A DNA stretch of 64,000 nucleotides from Bin107 sp965221655 (GTDB lineage Bacteria > UBA8248): positions 1,426,001-1,490,000 of the forward strand of contig OZ244906.1 of assembly GCA_965221655.1 (NCBI GenBank). Direction: 5' to 3'. Positions within the stretch are counted from its first letter, which is position 1. Every line of letters begins with the position of its first letter. This document shows positions 42,481-51,976 of this stretch, one piece after another. The position numbers were made by a program, and so were the translations under genes. The notes beneath the pieces are model-generated. The model had not been told where the DNA came from. It ran no database searches and saw nothing but the letters and a program-made list of their open reading frames with translations.

Positions 42481-42539
42481 GGTCGTGTATCCCCAATGCG
42501 AAAGAAAAAGAACGTGTAACGCCAAAAACCACGCGCGGC

Positions 42540-43964
42540 CTAGCCCCCGAACATGGGGGGGCGCTTCTGCTGAATCTCGGGCGTGGCCTCCTCGAACGCA
42601 TGGCCCGCCTGCAGTACGAGCGCCTCCTCCCAGGGCGGCCCCACGAACTGCGTGGAGACGGGCAGCCCCTCTTCGCTGAACCCCGAGGGGGCGGAAAGCA
42701 CGGGGAAGCCGAACAGGTTGTAGGGGCCCGACTGTGGCCTGCCGAGACCCGAGAAGCGAACCTCCTTGCCGTTCATGCTGCCCATCTGCGTCGCAATGGG
42801 GGCTGCGGGACAGGGATAGCCGGGCGCCAGGAGAACGTCCATCTCCGCGAAGAGGCTTTCCATCTCGCGGGTGAGGGTGCAGCGCTCCCGGCAGGCGCGC
42901 ACGTAGTCGTCGAGCGTGGTGCGGCTCGCGTTTTCGAGTCGTGCGCGCACGTCGTCACCGAATTTTTCGGGATGCGCGGCGAGGCGCTCGCGGTGCACCG
43001 CTATCAATTCCGCATCCGCGATAATGTCGCGCACCTCGAGCATCCGCTTCGCACTCGGGTAACGCACCTCGACCATCACCCCGCCGAGGCTCTCCATGGT
43101 GCGCATCGTAAGTTCAAAACCTTTTCGCACCGACTCGTCGTTCTCGGAGAGATACAAATCCTCGCACACCCCGAAGCGCATCCCCTCCACGTCGTGGCCG
43201 ATAAGGGCGCAGAAATCGGGGACGGGGCGATCCGCCGAACCCGGGTCTTCGGGGTCGTAGCCCGTCATCGCCTGTAAGGCGAGGCCGCAGTCGCGCGCCG
43301 TGCGGGCGAGCGGCCCCGCGTGGTCGAGCGTGGGGGCGTTCGGGAAGATGCCGCGCACGCTCACGCGCCCGTAGGTGGGCTTGAGGCCCATCGTCCCGCA
43401 AGCACTCGCAGGCCCGCGTATCGAGCCGCCCGTGTCGGTTCCCACGGTGGCGGAGCACATGAACGCCGCCACTGCCGCGCCCGACCCCCCGCTCGAACCA
43501 CCCGAGACGCGCTCGGTGTCCCAGGGGTTGCGGCTGGGGCCGTAGTGGGGGTTCACGGTGGTGGAACCCGCCGCGAACTCATGCGTGTTGCACTTGCCGA
43601 TGACGACGGCGCCCGCACTTTTCAGCCTGCGTACGCACTCCGCGTCCGCCTGGGGAACGTTGTCGGAAAAAAAGCTCGACCCCTGCGTCGTCAGCACGCC
43701 TGCGGTGTCGACGATGTCCTTGAGCCCCACGGGCACCCCGTGGAGCGGCCCGCGGTAATCGCCCGCCTGCATCTCCTCCTCCGCGCGCTTCGCATCCTCC
43801 ACCGCCTGCTCGGCGCACACGGTGATGAACGCGTTGAGCCGGGGGTTGAACGCCTCGACGTGGCGCACGTGCGCCTCCACCGCCTCTCGCGGTGAAACCT
43901 CCCTGCTCTCGATGCGGCGCGAAAGTTCGTAGAGGGATAGAAATTGCAGTCCATCTTCGCCCAT
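42540..43964 (-). CDS. Amidase-signature family hydrolase
   Basis: A 474-residue amidase-signature enzyme with the full Ser-cisSer-Lys set: Lys in GVPVGLKDIVD, the Gly/Ser-rich SGGSSGGSGAAVA, and the nucleophile in GTDTGGSIRGPAS. ATG 43964 follows GGAGGT. It is similar to GatA but stands without gatB/gatC, so a free amide hydrolase is more likely. It lies directly upstream of the rhodanese on the same strand. Confidence 0.88.
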   Translation of the reverse strand: MGEDGLQFLSLYELSRRIESREVSPREAVEAHVRHVEAFNPRLNAFITVCAEQAVEDAKRAEEEMQAGDYRGPLHGVPVGLKDIVDTAGVLTTQGSSFFSDNVPQADAECVRRLKSAGAVVIGKCNTHEFAAGSTTVNPHYGPSRNPWDTERVSGGSSGGSGAAVAAFMCSATVGTDTGGSIRGPASACGTMGLKPTYGRVSVRGIFPNAPTLDHAGPLARTARDCGLALQAMTGYDPEDPGSADRPVPDFCALIGHDVEGMRFGVCEDLYLSENDESVRKGFELTMRTMESLGGVMVEVRYPSAKRMLEVRDIIADAELIAVHRERLAAHPEKFGDDVRARLENASRTTLDDYVRACRERCTLTREMESLFAEMDVLLAPGYPCPAAPIATQMGSMNGKEVRFSGLGRPQSGPYNLFGFPVLSAPSGFSEEGLPVSTQFVGPPWEEALVLQAGHAFEEATPEIQQKRPPMFGG

Positions 43965-44110
43965 GTTCACCTCCGTTGCCCATGTTTTCCGGTAGGCGGC
44001 AGTCTAGCATAAAGCAGCCTCCTGGCCGATGCCGCCGTTGCCTTGTGCGCGCCGATGGAGTGAAATGGCCTGATTGGCCGCGCGATGACATCCCCGGAGG
44101 AGAAGACGAC

Positions 44111-45253
44111 GTGAATGGTGCGGTTTTCGACGCCCTGGTGATCGGCGGGGGAATCAACGGACTTTGCGCGCTCTATCACCTCAAGCGTCTGGGGGCGAAG
44201 CGCGTCGGGCTGGTGGAGCGCTTCGCCGTCGGGCACGAGCGGGGCAGTTCGCACGGCGCGGCGCGCGTTACGCGAAGCGCCTACATCGCTCCTGAATACG
44301 TCCGCTTGATGCAGCGGGTCCACGCGGAGGAGTGGCCTCGACTCGAAAAGGACACCGGCGCCACGCTCGTCCACCCCAACCCCGGCATTTTCACCGCTCC
44401 TCCCTGCGAGCGCTTCGCGCGCTACGTCCGTGCGGTGGAGCGCGAGGGCGTAGACGCAGAAACGCTCTCGCCGCGTGCCGCACGCAGGCTATATCCCCAG
44501 TTCACGTTCGCCAACGCCGAGCGCGTCCTGCTCGACAGGACGGCGGGCATCGTCGCCGCACGCGACGCCGTCTGCGCTCTCGCGGAGTTCGCGCGCACGA
44601 GCGGGGTGCACATGCACGAGAACGTGCGCGTACACGCCATCGACCCCGCCGCCGCGCCCGTGCGGGTGGAAACGAGCCTGGGCGCGCTCCATGCCGAGTG
44701 CGTCGTCGTCGCGGCAGGCGCGTGGTCGGCGCAGTTGTTGCCGTTCCTCAAGCCCAGGCTCACGGTTGCGCGCCAGACGGTGGGTTACTTCGCCCCGCCG
44801 GGCGATGCGGACGCCTACCGGCCCGGTCGCTTCCCGGTGTGGGTCTACATGGAGGAGGACGAGAACCATCTTTTCTACGGGATGCCGGAATTCGGTCGCC
44901 CGGGCGTCAAGGTGGCCCGCCACCTGAGAGTCGGGGTGGACGACGACCCCGACGACGCACCCGCTGACGTCGCGCAAGAAAAGATAGCCGACGTCGAACG
45001 CTTCATGGCGGAGTTTTTCACTGCCTCGGGCTGGACGCTCGCCGGTGCCGAGCATTGCCTCTACACCAACGCGCCGAATGAGGATTTTATCATCGACCGC
45101 CACCCCGAGAACCCGCGCATCTCCTTCGGGGCTGGCTTCTCGGGCCACGGATTCAAGTTCGGCCCCCTGACGGGGCGGCTGCTCGCCGAGTTGGCCTGGG
45201 AGGGCGCGACCTCCGTCCCCGAAGCCGAACGCCTCTTCGCACTCGAAAAGTAG
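44111..45253 (+). CDS. FAD-dependent amine oxidase, monomeric sarcosine oxidase-like
   Basis: A 380-residue flavoprotein. The dinucleotide motif is VIGGGINGLCALYHL, and GSSHGAARVTR matches the GSSHG signature of monomeric sarcosine and N-methyltryptophan oxidases. A Cys in AEHCLYTNAPNEDFIID aligns with the covalent-FAD Cys of that family. GAGFSGHGFKFGP closes the FAD site. GTG 44111 follows GGAGGAG. It should oxidise an N-methyl amine, releasing formaldehyde and hydrogen peroxide. Confidence 0.87.
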   Translation: MNGAVFDALVIGGGINGLCALYHLKRLGAKRVGLVERFAVGHERGSSHGAARVTRSAYIAPEYVRLMQRVHAEEWPRLEKDTGATLVHPNPGIFTAPPCERFARYVRAVEREGVDAETLSPRAARRLYPQFTFANAERVLLDRTAGIVAARDAVCALAEFARTSGVHMHENVRVHAIDPAAAPVRVETSLGALHAECVVVAAGAWSAQLLPFLKPRLTVARQTVGYFAPPGDADAYRPGRFPVWVYMEEDENHLFYGMPEFGRPGVKVARHLRVGVDDDPDDAPADVAQEKIADVERFMAEFFTASGWTLAGAEHCLYTNAPNEDFIIDRHPENPRISFGAGFSGHGFKFGPLTGRLLAELAWEGATSVPEAERLFALEK

Positions 45254-45257
45254 AGAT

Positions 45258-46109
45258 TTATTCCCGCGCAGACGGATGGGGGAGGTCTCCCCCCTTCTCC
45301 CCCAGCAGTCTCCTCAGGTTCTCGCCTGCGCGGTGCGCCGCCGTGTGCGCGTCGGGCCGGGAGACGATTTGGCAGGTGAGCCAGCCCGCGTAGCCTATCG
45401 AGGCGAGTGCCTCGAGAATCTCGCCAAAAGGCACGTGCCCGCCGCCCGGGTAGAGGCGGTTGTTCTCGGCCAGGTGCATGTGGCCCAAAAACCCGCGCGC
45501 CTCGAGAATAGCTCCCGCGAACGACGCTTCTTCCACGTTCATGTGGTAGGTATCGAGCATGAGCGCAAGGCCCTCGTGGGCGAACTCCCGGCAAAGGGCC
45601 ACGCCCTCGGCCGCGGTGTGCACGTTGTTTATCCAGTGCCTGCTCAGAGGCTCGACATAGAGTCTGCACCCCCGCGCCGCCGCCGCGTCCGCCAGGCGCA
45701 TGAGCGCGTCGCGCATCCAGCCGAGCGAACTCTCCCGCCGCGCGTCTTCGCACAGGTTGCCCCGCGCGGAGCCAATCACCAGCCCGCACCCGAAGCGCTG
45801 CGCCAAGCCCAGGGCGTCGAGGTGGCGGCGGTAGGCCACCCTCCTGATCTCGGGCACGGGATGGCACAACCATATGCTGTCCTGAAAGCCCATCGCCGCC
45901 GTGTGGATCATCGAGACCGAAAGGCCGCGCGCCGCGATTTTTCTCTCTACCGCGGCGAGGTCGAGTTCCGCCGGCTTGCGCACCGAGAGTTCCACGCCCG
46001 CAAAACCCGCCTCCGCCACGCAGTCGAGATTCTCATCCAGCGTCCCCTGCGCACTGGGAAGGTTCGGGGTGGAAACCTCGGGCGTGGCGACCTGGTAGCT
46101 CAGTCTCAT
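45258..46109 (-). CDS. Sugar phosphate isomerase/epimerase family (xylose isomerase-like TIM barrel) protein
   Basis: A 283-residue TIM barrel, last gene of the hydantoinase-type operon. Metal ligands appear in RLYVEPLSR (Glu), LMLDTYHMNVEE (Asp/His), and the barrel end GHMHLAENNR with a final GYAGWLTCQIV. ATG 46109 follows AAGGAG, overlapping the PPOX stop as ATGA. Members isomerise or epimerise sugars and hydroxypyruvate-like compounds; here a cyclic-amide breakdown product may be the substrate. Confidence 0.83.
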   Translation of the reverse strand: MRLSYQVATPEVSTPNLPSAQGTLDENLDCVAEAGFAGVELSVRKPAELDLAAVERKIAARGLSVSMIHTAAMGFQDSIWLCHPVPEIRRVAYRRHLDALGLAQRFGCGLVIGSARGNLCEDARRESSLGWMRDALMRLADAAAARGCRLYVEPLSRHWINNVHTAAEGVALCREFAHEGLALMLDTYHMNVEEASFAGAILEARGFLGHMHLAENNRLYPGGGHVPFGEILEALASIGYAGWLTCQIVSRPDAHTAAHRAGENLRRLLGEKGGDLPHPSARE

Positions 46110-46558
46110 GCGCTCCTTCCTCCGAGTGCGCCCCAGGAGGCGGCGCGGCGCGGCGTTATCTCTATCATCCACCCGTGGATGCGAACCTCTCCCCGGTAGT
46201 GTGCGTACTTCTCGCGCAACCGCTCCGCCGCCCGCTCCCAGGCGTGCGCCTGTGTATCGGCACCGATGATGCAGGCACTCCCGAAAACGAGCACGAAGCC
46301 CAGCCGTGCCCAGTCCTCCTCGTAGTGATCGACCAAAAGCGAGACCCGCGCGTTCTCGCGGATGTTATCGAGGCGCTTCAAGCGCTCCGCGTCCTTTTTC
46401 TGCTTGCCGTCCACGGGAACGTACACCTTCTCGTCCACCACGGCGAACACCACGGGCACGACGTGGGGGGCGCCGCTCGCATCGGCGGTCGCCAGCCGCG
46501 CCACGCGCGCCGTACGCAAGAAGCGCCAGGCGTCCTCGGTGAGCGGGGAGGCGCTCAC
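46106..46558 (-). CDS. PPOX class (F420-type) oxidoreductase
   Basis: A 150-residue split-barrel protein. ARVARLATADASGAPHVVPVV and VYVPVDGKQKKDAERLKRLDNI match the TIGR03668-like PPOX class that includes F420-binding actinobacterial proteins. The start is GTG at 46558, overlapping the HyuB stop (GTGA), and its stop overlaps the next start. F420 use is likely from the family but unproven here. Confidence 0.82.
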   Translation of the reverse strand: MSASPLTEDAWRFLRTARVARLATADASGAPHVVPVVFAVVDEKVYVPVDGKQKKDAERLKRLDNIRENARVSLLVDHYEEDWARLGFVLVFGSACIIGADTQAHAWERAAERLREKYAHYRGEVRIHGWMIEITPRRAASWGALGGRSA

Positions 46559-48099
46559 TGCGCCTCTCCGTATCCGCCGCCGCCGGGGGTGATGAGCGTG
46601 AGCACGTCGCCCGGCTCCATGTCGGTGGTGCGCTTGGGGTCGATTTCCCGGTCGTTGATGCGCACCTGCCCGCGCGCCCCCGCACCGCCGCCGAACAGCC
46701 CGGGTGCGGGCGACTTCGTGCGCTCGGCCATGAACGAGACCGTGATGCGCGCGGGCGAATCGTTGCGCAGGACGATTCTCTGGCCGCAGCCTCCCGCGAA
46801 CCGCCCCGCTCCGCCCGAGTCGCGCACTATCGTCTTCTCCAGCAGGGTGAAGGGCGTGATGCGCTCTATCACCTCTATCGGCGTGTGGGAGACGTTGCTC
46901 GGATAGCTCAGACACGCATGTCCGCTTCCGCGCGCGGTCGCACCCGTGCCCCCGTTCTGGAAGAACAGCCCCGCCGTGCGCACGCCGCGCTTGTCCAGCC
47001 CCGTGTAGTTCACGCACCAAAGCGGGGAGCCGCTCGCCGCGGGTACGCTCTCGGGGATGACGGGGGCAAGTGCCGCGAAGACGGCGGCGGGCAGATAGTG
47101 GCCCACCAGCATCCGCCCCCCTCCCGCGGCGGGGGGCAGCGGATCGAGAATGCTGCCCTTCTCCGTCCTCACCTCGATGGGGCGGAAGCAGCCCTCGTTG
47201 TTGGGCACCTCGGGGCAAAGAACGCATTTGATGGGGTAGACGGAATAGGCGTACGTGTAGTTGTAGGCCACGTTCACCGCGCGGTCGACCTGGGGGGAGG
47301 AACCCCCATAGTCGATGACGAGGCCGTCGCCGCGCTTCTCGACCCGCGTCCGCACCCGTATGGGCTCCTCCAGGCCGTCGGTCTCGACTTCTGAGTGAAA
47401 CTCCCCGTCGGGCAGATGGCGCAGGGCGTCGCGCATCGCTTTTTCCGAGCGGCCCTGAATCTCGCGCGTGAGCGCGCGCAGGTCATCAAGGCCGTATTCG
47501 TCGAGCAGGTCTCCCAGGCGCTTTTCGGCCAGGCGGTTCGCCGTTATCTGGGCGTCGATATCGCCCATTACCAGATGGGGCACGCGCACGTTGTAGCGAA
47601 TGAGCTCGATGAGCGTCCGGTCGGGCTCGCCCCGCCTGTACATCTTCATCATCGGAATCTGGAGGCCCTCCTCGTAGACCTCCCGGGGGTCCGGGGAGCG
47701 AATCTTGCCGCCGATGTCGGGCAGATGCGCCGTGCTCGCGGAAAACCCGATAAATCGCCCCCGATGAAAAACGGGCTTCACGATGTTCACGTCGGGCAGG
47801 TGCCCCGTGCCGTACCAGATGTCGTTGGTGACGAGGACGTCGCCGGGTTCGAGGGTTTCGGGCGGGAATTTCTCGAGAAAGTGCCGCACCGTGATCGGCA
47901 GCGTACCAATGAACGAGGCGATGCTGGCGGAGGATTGCACGAGGGAGTGACCCCGATCGTCGGTGATGACGCACGAAAAATCGTTCGACTCGCGCACCAG
48001 CGTGGAAAAGGAGGTACGCACCAGGGTCGCCGCCGCCTCGTCCACGATGCCGACGAGTCTGCGCCAAAGCACCTCCAGCGTGATGGGGTCGAACGCCAT
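46555..48099 (-). CDS. Hydantoinase/oxoprolinase B subunit (HyuB-type)
   Basis: A 514-residue HyuB-family protein. Conserved text includes MAFDPITLEVLWRRLVGIVDEA at the start and HLPDIGGKIRSPDPREVYEEGLQIP, the family core. With the A subunit it hydrolyses, or carboxylates in related systems, a cyclic amide or ketone in an ATP-dependent manner. It starts two bases after hyuA ends and overlaps the PPOX gene. Confidence 0.88.
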   Translation of the reverse strand: MAFDPITLEVLWRRLVGIVDEAAATLVRTSFSTLVRESNDFSCVITDDRGHSLVQSSASIASFIGTLPITVRHFLEKFPPETLEPGDVLVTNDIWYGTGHLPDVNIVKPVFHRGRFIGFSASTAHLPDIGGKIRSPDPREVYEEGLQIPMMKMYRRGEPDRTLIELIRYNVRVPHLVMGDIDAQITANRLAEKRLGDLLDEYGLDDLRALTREIQGRSEKAMRDALRHLPDGEFHSEVETDGLEEPIRVRTRVEKRGDGLVIDYGGSSPQVDRAVNVAYNYTYAYSVYPIKCVLCPEVPNNEGCFRPIEVRTEKGSILDPLPPAAGGGRMLVGHYLPAAVFAALAPVIPESVPAASGSPLWCVNYTGLDKRGVRTAGLFFQNGGTGATARGSGHACLSYPSNVSHTPIEVIERITPFTLLEKTIVRDSGGAGRFAGGCGQRIVLRNDSPARITVSFMAERTKSPAPGLFGGGAGARGQVRINDREIDPKRTTDMEPGDVLTLITPGGGGYGEAQ

Positions 48100-48101
48100 A
48101 C

Positions 48102-50177
48102 CTACACCTCGATGAGCACGTGGCCCGCCTCGTTCTTTTGGAAGCGCGCACCCTGCGGTATCACGATGGTGGATTCGCGCTCCTCAACGATGGCGGGGCC
48201 TTCAAACTCCCGCCCACTCGGCAGCGAATAGCGGCGGTAGACCCGCGCCTCACAAAAGCCCGCGGAACCGGCATATATCCTGCGCGCTGCCTTCTCGAAA
48301 GCGGCGGCGTCCGGGGCGGGCGCAACGTGCGCCGCGCCGGGCGCGGGTCCCAGCATCGTCAGCCGCCAGGCGGCCACTTCGGCGGGCACGTCTTCGATTT
48401 TTCGCAGATACCGTCTCTCATAAGCGCTCTCGAACAGAGTCTGCACCACTGCGCCGTCGCGCGCGGGCGTCCACCCACCGCCGGGCAGGGGAACGCGCAC
48501 CGTGTCCGTCTGCCCTCGGTAACGCACGTCGGCCGCGCACAGAAACTCCCAGTCCGCCCCCACCTCGATCCCCTCCCCCAGGGAGGCCTTCATACGGACG
48601 AACATGTCGTGGTAGCACTCCTCCACGCGCGCCCAGTCAATCTGGTCGACGCCCGATACCAAAACGCGCACGTCGTCGGCCCGGGGGCGCGCCGCCAGAA
48701 GGCCCGCTGCCGAGGCGACGCCTACGTCGGGCGGGCACACGACGCGACCCACGTGCAGTTTGCGCGCCATGTGGCAGGCGTGCAGGGGTGCTGCGCCGCC
48801 GGTGGCGATCAGCGCGTAGTTCCTGGGGTCCCCCCCCTTCTCGGCGATGTGGACGCGCGCCGCACTCGCCATCTGCTCGGTCACGATCTCGTAGATGCCC
48901 CAGGCCGCCTCCTCAACGGACATGGCGAGCCTCTCGGCCAGAGGGGAGAGTGCCTCGCGCGCCTTTGCCGCGTCGAGCCGCATCGCCCCGCCGAGAAAGA
49001 AATCAGGATTGAGGTAACCCAGCAGCAGGTTCGCGTCCGTTACGGTGGGCTGCGCTCCTCCCTGCCCATAACAGGCGGGGCCGGGCTTCGCCCCCGCGCT
49101 TTGCGGGCCGACGCGAATCAGCCCCAGCTCGCTGATTTGCGCGATGCTCCCCCCTCCCGCGCCAATCTCCACCAAATCCACCGCGGGCGAGAGAATGGGC
49201 AAGCCGCTCCCCTTCTGGAAGCGTGAGGTGCGCGCCACCTCGAAGCGGTTCTCGGTGGCGGCTTCTCCCTGCTCGATCAGGCATATCTTGGCCGTGGTTC
49301 CGCCCATGTCGAACCCGATGACGTGCGCCTCGCCCAGGGCGCGGGCGATTTGCGCGGCGGCGAGAGCACCGCCGGCGGGACCGGACTCTATCATGCGCAC
49401 GGGGTACGCGCGCACGCCATCGACGGCGGCAAAGCCCGCGTTCGAGAGCATGATGAACAGATCGCCCGCGAAACCCTCCTCGCGCAGACGGGCGAGCAGG
49501 CGGGTGAGATACGCATCGGCAATGGGCCGCACGTAGGCGTTCGCCGCCGTGGTGGTGGTGCGCTCGTACTCACCCGTTTCGGGAGCGACCGCGGAGGAAA
49601 CCGAAACGGGCACGCCGTCCGCCACCTCCTCGACGGCCGCCTGCGCCGCCCTTTCGTTCGCGGGGTTGAGAGGCGCGTGCAGAAAGCAAACGGCAATGGA
49701 GCGCACCCCCAGGTGCACGAGGCGCTCCGCCTCGCGCTTGAGGGCTTGCGCGTCCGGGGGAACCACCACGTTTCCCTCCGCGTCGACGCGCTCTTCGACC
49801 TCGGTGCGCAACTCTCTCGGCACGAGCGGTGCGGGCATCTCCTGATGGAGGTCGTAGAGGTCGAAGCGTTTTTCGCGGGCTATCTCGATGACGTCGGAAA
49901 ACCCTTTTGTGGTAATGAGGCCCGTGCGCGCGCCCTTGCGCTCGATGAGCGCGTTGGTGATGAGCGTCGTGGCGTGGACGACCTCCGACACCTCGGAGGC
50001 CGTGCGGCCCGCGCTTTTCAGTATCCGCCGAAAACCCTCCAGCGCGCCGACTTCAGGTTCGCCGGGTGTCGTGAGCACCTTGGCGACGTGGAGGGCGCCG
50101 CGCTGCGCGTCGACGAGCACCAGATCGGTGAACGTGCCGCCGATGTCCACGCCCAGGCGAACGCGCGCGTCCCCCAT
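48102..50177 (-). CDS. Hydantoinase/oxoprolinase A subunit (HyuA-type)
   Basis: A 691-residue ATP-binding subunit of the ASKHA fold. RLGVDIGGTFTDLVLV at the start and HVIGFDMGGTTAKICLIEQG in the middle are the phosphate-binding loops; DLVEIGAGGGSIAQI and GPACYGQGGAQPTVTDANLLLG are family fingerprints. ATG 50177 shares one base with the stop of the upstream gene (TGATG). The longer ORF back to 50417 is a shadow of that gene. The substrate may be a hydantoin, 5-oxoproline or similar lactam. Confidence 0.9.
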   Translation of the reverse strand: MGDARVRLGVDIGGTFTDLVLVDAQRGALHVAKVLTTPGEPEVGALEGFRRILKSAGRTASEVSEVVHATTLITNALIERKGARTGLITTKGFSDVIEIAREKRFDLYDLHQEMPAPLVPRELRTEVEERVDAEGNVVVPPDAQALKREAERLVHLGVRSIAVCFLHAPLNPANERAAQAAVEEVADGVPVSVSSAVAPETGEYERTTTTAANAYVRPIADAYLTRLLARLREEGFAGDLFIMLSNAGFAAVDGVRAYPVRMIESGPAGGALAAAQIARALGEAHVIGFDMGGTTAKICLIEQGEAATENRFEVARTSRFQKGSGLPILSPAVDLVEIGAGGGSIAQISELGLIRVGPQSAGAKPGPACYGQGGAQPTVTDANLLLGYLNPDFFLGGAMRLDAAKAREALSPLAERLAMSVEEAAWGIYEIVTEQMASAARVHIAEKGGDPRNYALIATGGAAPLHACHMARKLHVGRVVCPPDVGVASAAGLLAARPRADDVRVLVSGVDQIDWARVEECYHDMFVRMKASLGEGIEVGADWEFLCAADVRYRGQTDTVRVPLPGGGWTPARDGAVVQTLFESAYERRYLRKIEDVPAEVAAWRLTMLGPAPGAAHVAPAPDAAAFEKAARRIYAGSAGFCEARVYRRYSLPSGREFEGPAIVEERESTIVIPQGARFQKNEAGHVLIEV

Positions 50178-51139
50178 CACGCGCTCACCAGAATCTCGCC
50201 GTCCTTGATGACGGGTGCGCCGTCGAACCAGACCGAAGGCGCGCGGATAATGGCGTCGAAGTGCGTTTTCGCCTGCACGTCCCCGCCCAGGTTGGCGGAG
50301 GTGCCGATGCCGATGTGAATCGTGCCGTTCACGCCCTCGTCGTTGAGCATCTCGCCGGTGAAATCCCTGCATTCGGGGTTTAAGCCGATGGCGAACTGCG
50401 CGACGTTGTAGACCCATTCGTCGTCCTGGGCGGCGAGCAAATCGCGCAGAAACGCGGCTTGCCGCCCACCCGCGACTTCGCGCACGAAGCCCCCTTCGAT
50501 CCGGAAGGTCACGGGTTCTTCCACCACCCCGACGCCGTAGTAGGGAATACTGCCGTCCACGACGAGCACGCCCTGCGCCGTTCCCTCCGCGGGCGAGACG
50601 TTGGCCTCGATGTTCGGAACGGCCGTGAAGCCCGGCCCCTCGAGAATGCAGGCGTGGCTGTTGCCCGCGCGGCCCTCGATACCCAGCGTAAGGAGGGTGC
50701 CCGCAGGATTTTCAACGCGCACCTCGCGCGCCGCGCTCAGCCGCGCGGCCAGTGCGTCGCACAGGGGCTTTCTGGCCCGAAAATCCGCCATCAAGCCGCC
50801 CGTCCGCATCTGCCGGGGGGTAAAGGCCGTCATCGAAAGCACGCGCGCACCCGCTCCTATCGCCGCGCGCGTCGCCCGCGTATGGGCGAGGGCGTGGGTG
50901 ATGGGGAGAAACACCACGTCCGAGGCGCGCATCGCCTCCGCCACGGGGCGGGGCGGCTCCTGGTTGTCGATGCGCCCGGGCGGGCACACGGCCATCGTCG
51001 CCCGCGCCCCCAGGTCTTGCGCCACCGCGCAAAGTGCTTGCGCGATGGGGAGGCGCTCCGCGTCGGTTACCACGAGAACCTCCTCGCCCCCGCGCACGCC
51101 CGCGCAGTCTTCCACGAGAATTTTTGCGCCTTTTTCCAT
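50177..51139 (-). CDS. M29 aminopeptidase-like/NicX-like metal enzyme
   Basis: A 320-residue protein, first gene of the hydantoinase-type operon. The pattern PNIEANVSPAEGTAQGVLVVDG, then LNDEGVNGTIHIGIGTSANLGG and KTHFDAIIRAPSVWFDG, follows the metal-binding core of M29 aminopeptidases and of 2,5-dihydroxypyridine dioxygenase NicX. It is shorter than classical M29 (about 370-410 aa). Ring opening or peptide/amide cleavage upstream of the HyuAB reaction is possible. Confidence 0.72.
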   Translation of the reverse strand: MEKGAKILVEDCAGVRGGEEVLVVTDAERLPIAQALCAVAQDLGARATMAVCPPGRIDNQEPPRPVAEAMRASDVVFLPITHALAHTRATRAAIGAGARVLSMTAFTPRQMRTGGLMADFRARKPLCDALAARLSAAREVRVENPAGTLLTLGIEGRAGNSHACILEGPGFTAVPNIEANVSPAEGTAQGVLVVDGSIPYYGVGVVEEPVTFRIEGGFVREVAGGRQAAFLRDLLAAQDDEWVYNVAQFAIGLNPECRDFTGEMLNDEGVNGTIHIGIGTSANLGGDVQAKTHFDAIIRAPSVWFDGAPVIKDGEILVSA

Positions 51140-51283
51140 CCGACCACCCCTCGCCCGTCGCGCGTCCGTGCGGGTTCTCCTGCCGCACCGGGCGGCGCGC
51201 GCGCATCTTCCGCAACCGTTGCCCGAACGAGCGCTTCCGTATAAGAGTCAAGAATCTACACCACGGACACGGGCGAGGCGAGT

Positions 51284-51976
51284 ATGGGCGACACAAAATT
51301 ACGGCCCCAGAAAATCGACCGCGAACGCCTCATGGACGTCTACGCGCGCCTCTTCGCGCGCTTCGGGCCGCAGGGCTGGTGGCCCGCCGAGACGCCCTTT
51401 GAGGTATGCCTGGGTGCGATTCTGGTGCAGAACACATCGTGGACGAACGCGGCGCGCGCGATCGCGAACCTTAAGAGCGAGGGTCTCCTGAGGGAGAGCG
51501 CACTACGCGGGGTGTGCCGCAGCCGCCTCGCCCGCCTCATCCGGCCCGCGCGGTTTTTCAACGTAAAGGCCGAAAGAATCGAGAATTTCGTTTCCTACCT
51601 CCACGAGTACCACGGGGGCGAGGTGGAAAACCTCCTGCGCCTGCCCACGGGGGAGTTGCGCGAACGCCTCCGCGCCCTGGAGGGCGTCGGCCTCGAGACG
51701 GCGGACGCCATCCTCCTCTACGCCGCTGGCAGAACGGTCTTCGTGGTAGACGCCTACACCAAACGCATCTTCTCGCGCCTCGGGCATTTTCGTGAATCGA
51801 AAAACGCGGGCAAAGACTACCTCGCCTTGCAGAAAGCTCTTACGGAGCACTTGCCGCGCGACGCCGCCCTGTTCAACGAATACCACGCCCTCATCGTGCG
51901 CCTGGGGCATACGTGCTGCCGCCCGAAGCCCCGGTGCGGGGAGTGCCCGCTGCGCGCGGTGTGTCCGTATCCTTAA
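51284..51976 (+). CDS. Endonuclease III-related HhH-GPD DNA glycosylase
   Basis: A 230-residue glycosylase. The helix-hairpin-helix is LEGVGLETADAILLYAAG, followed by FVVDAYTKRIF with the catalytic Asp. The iron-sulfur loop C-x6-C-x2-C-x5-C is complete at the C-terminus (CCRPKPRCGECPLRAVC). The Lys that makes EndoIII a lyase is replaced (GLETA), as in monofunctional MagIII-like proteins. It probably removes alkylated or mismatched bases. Confidence 0.86.
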   Translation: MGDTKLRPQKIDRERLMDVYARLFARFGPQGWWPAETPFEVCLGAILVQNTSWTNAARAIANLKSEGLLRESALRGVCRSRLARLIRPARFFNVKAERIENFVSYLHEYHGGEVENLLRLPTGELRERLRALEGVGLETADAILLYAAGRTVFVVDAYTKRIFSRLGHFRESKNAGKDYLALQKALTEHLPRDAALFNEYHALIVRLGHTCCRPKPRCGECPLRAVCPYP

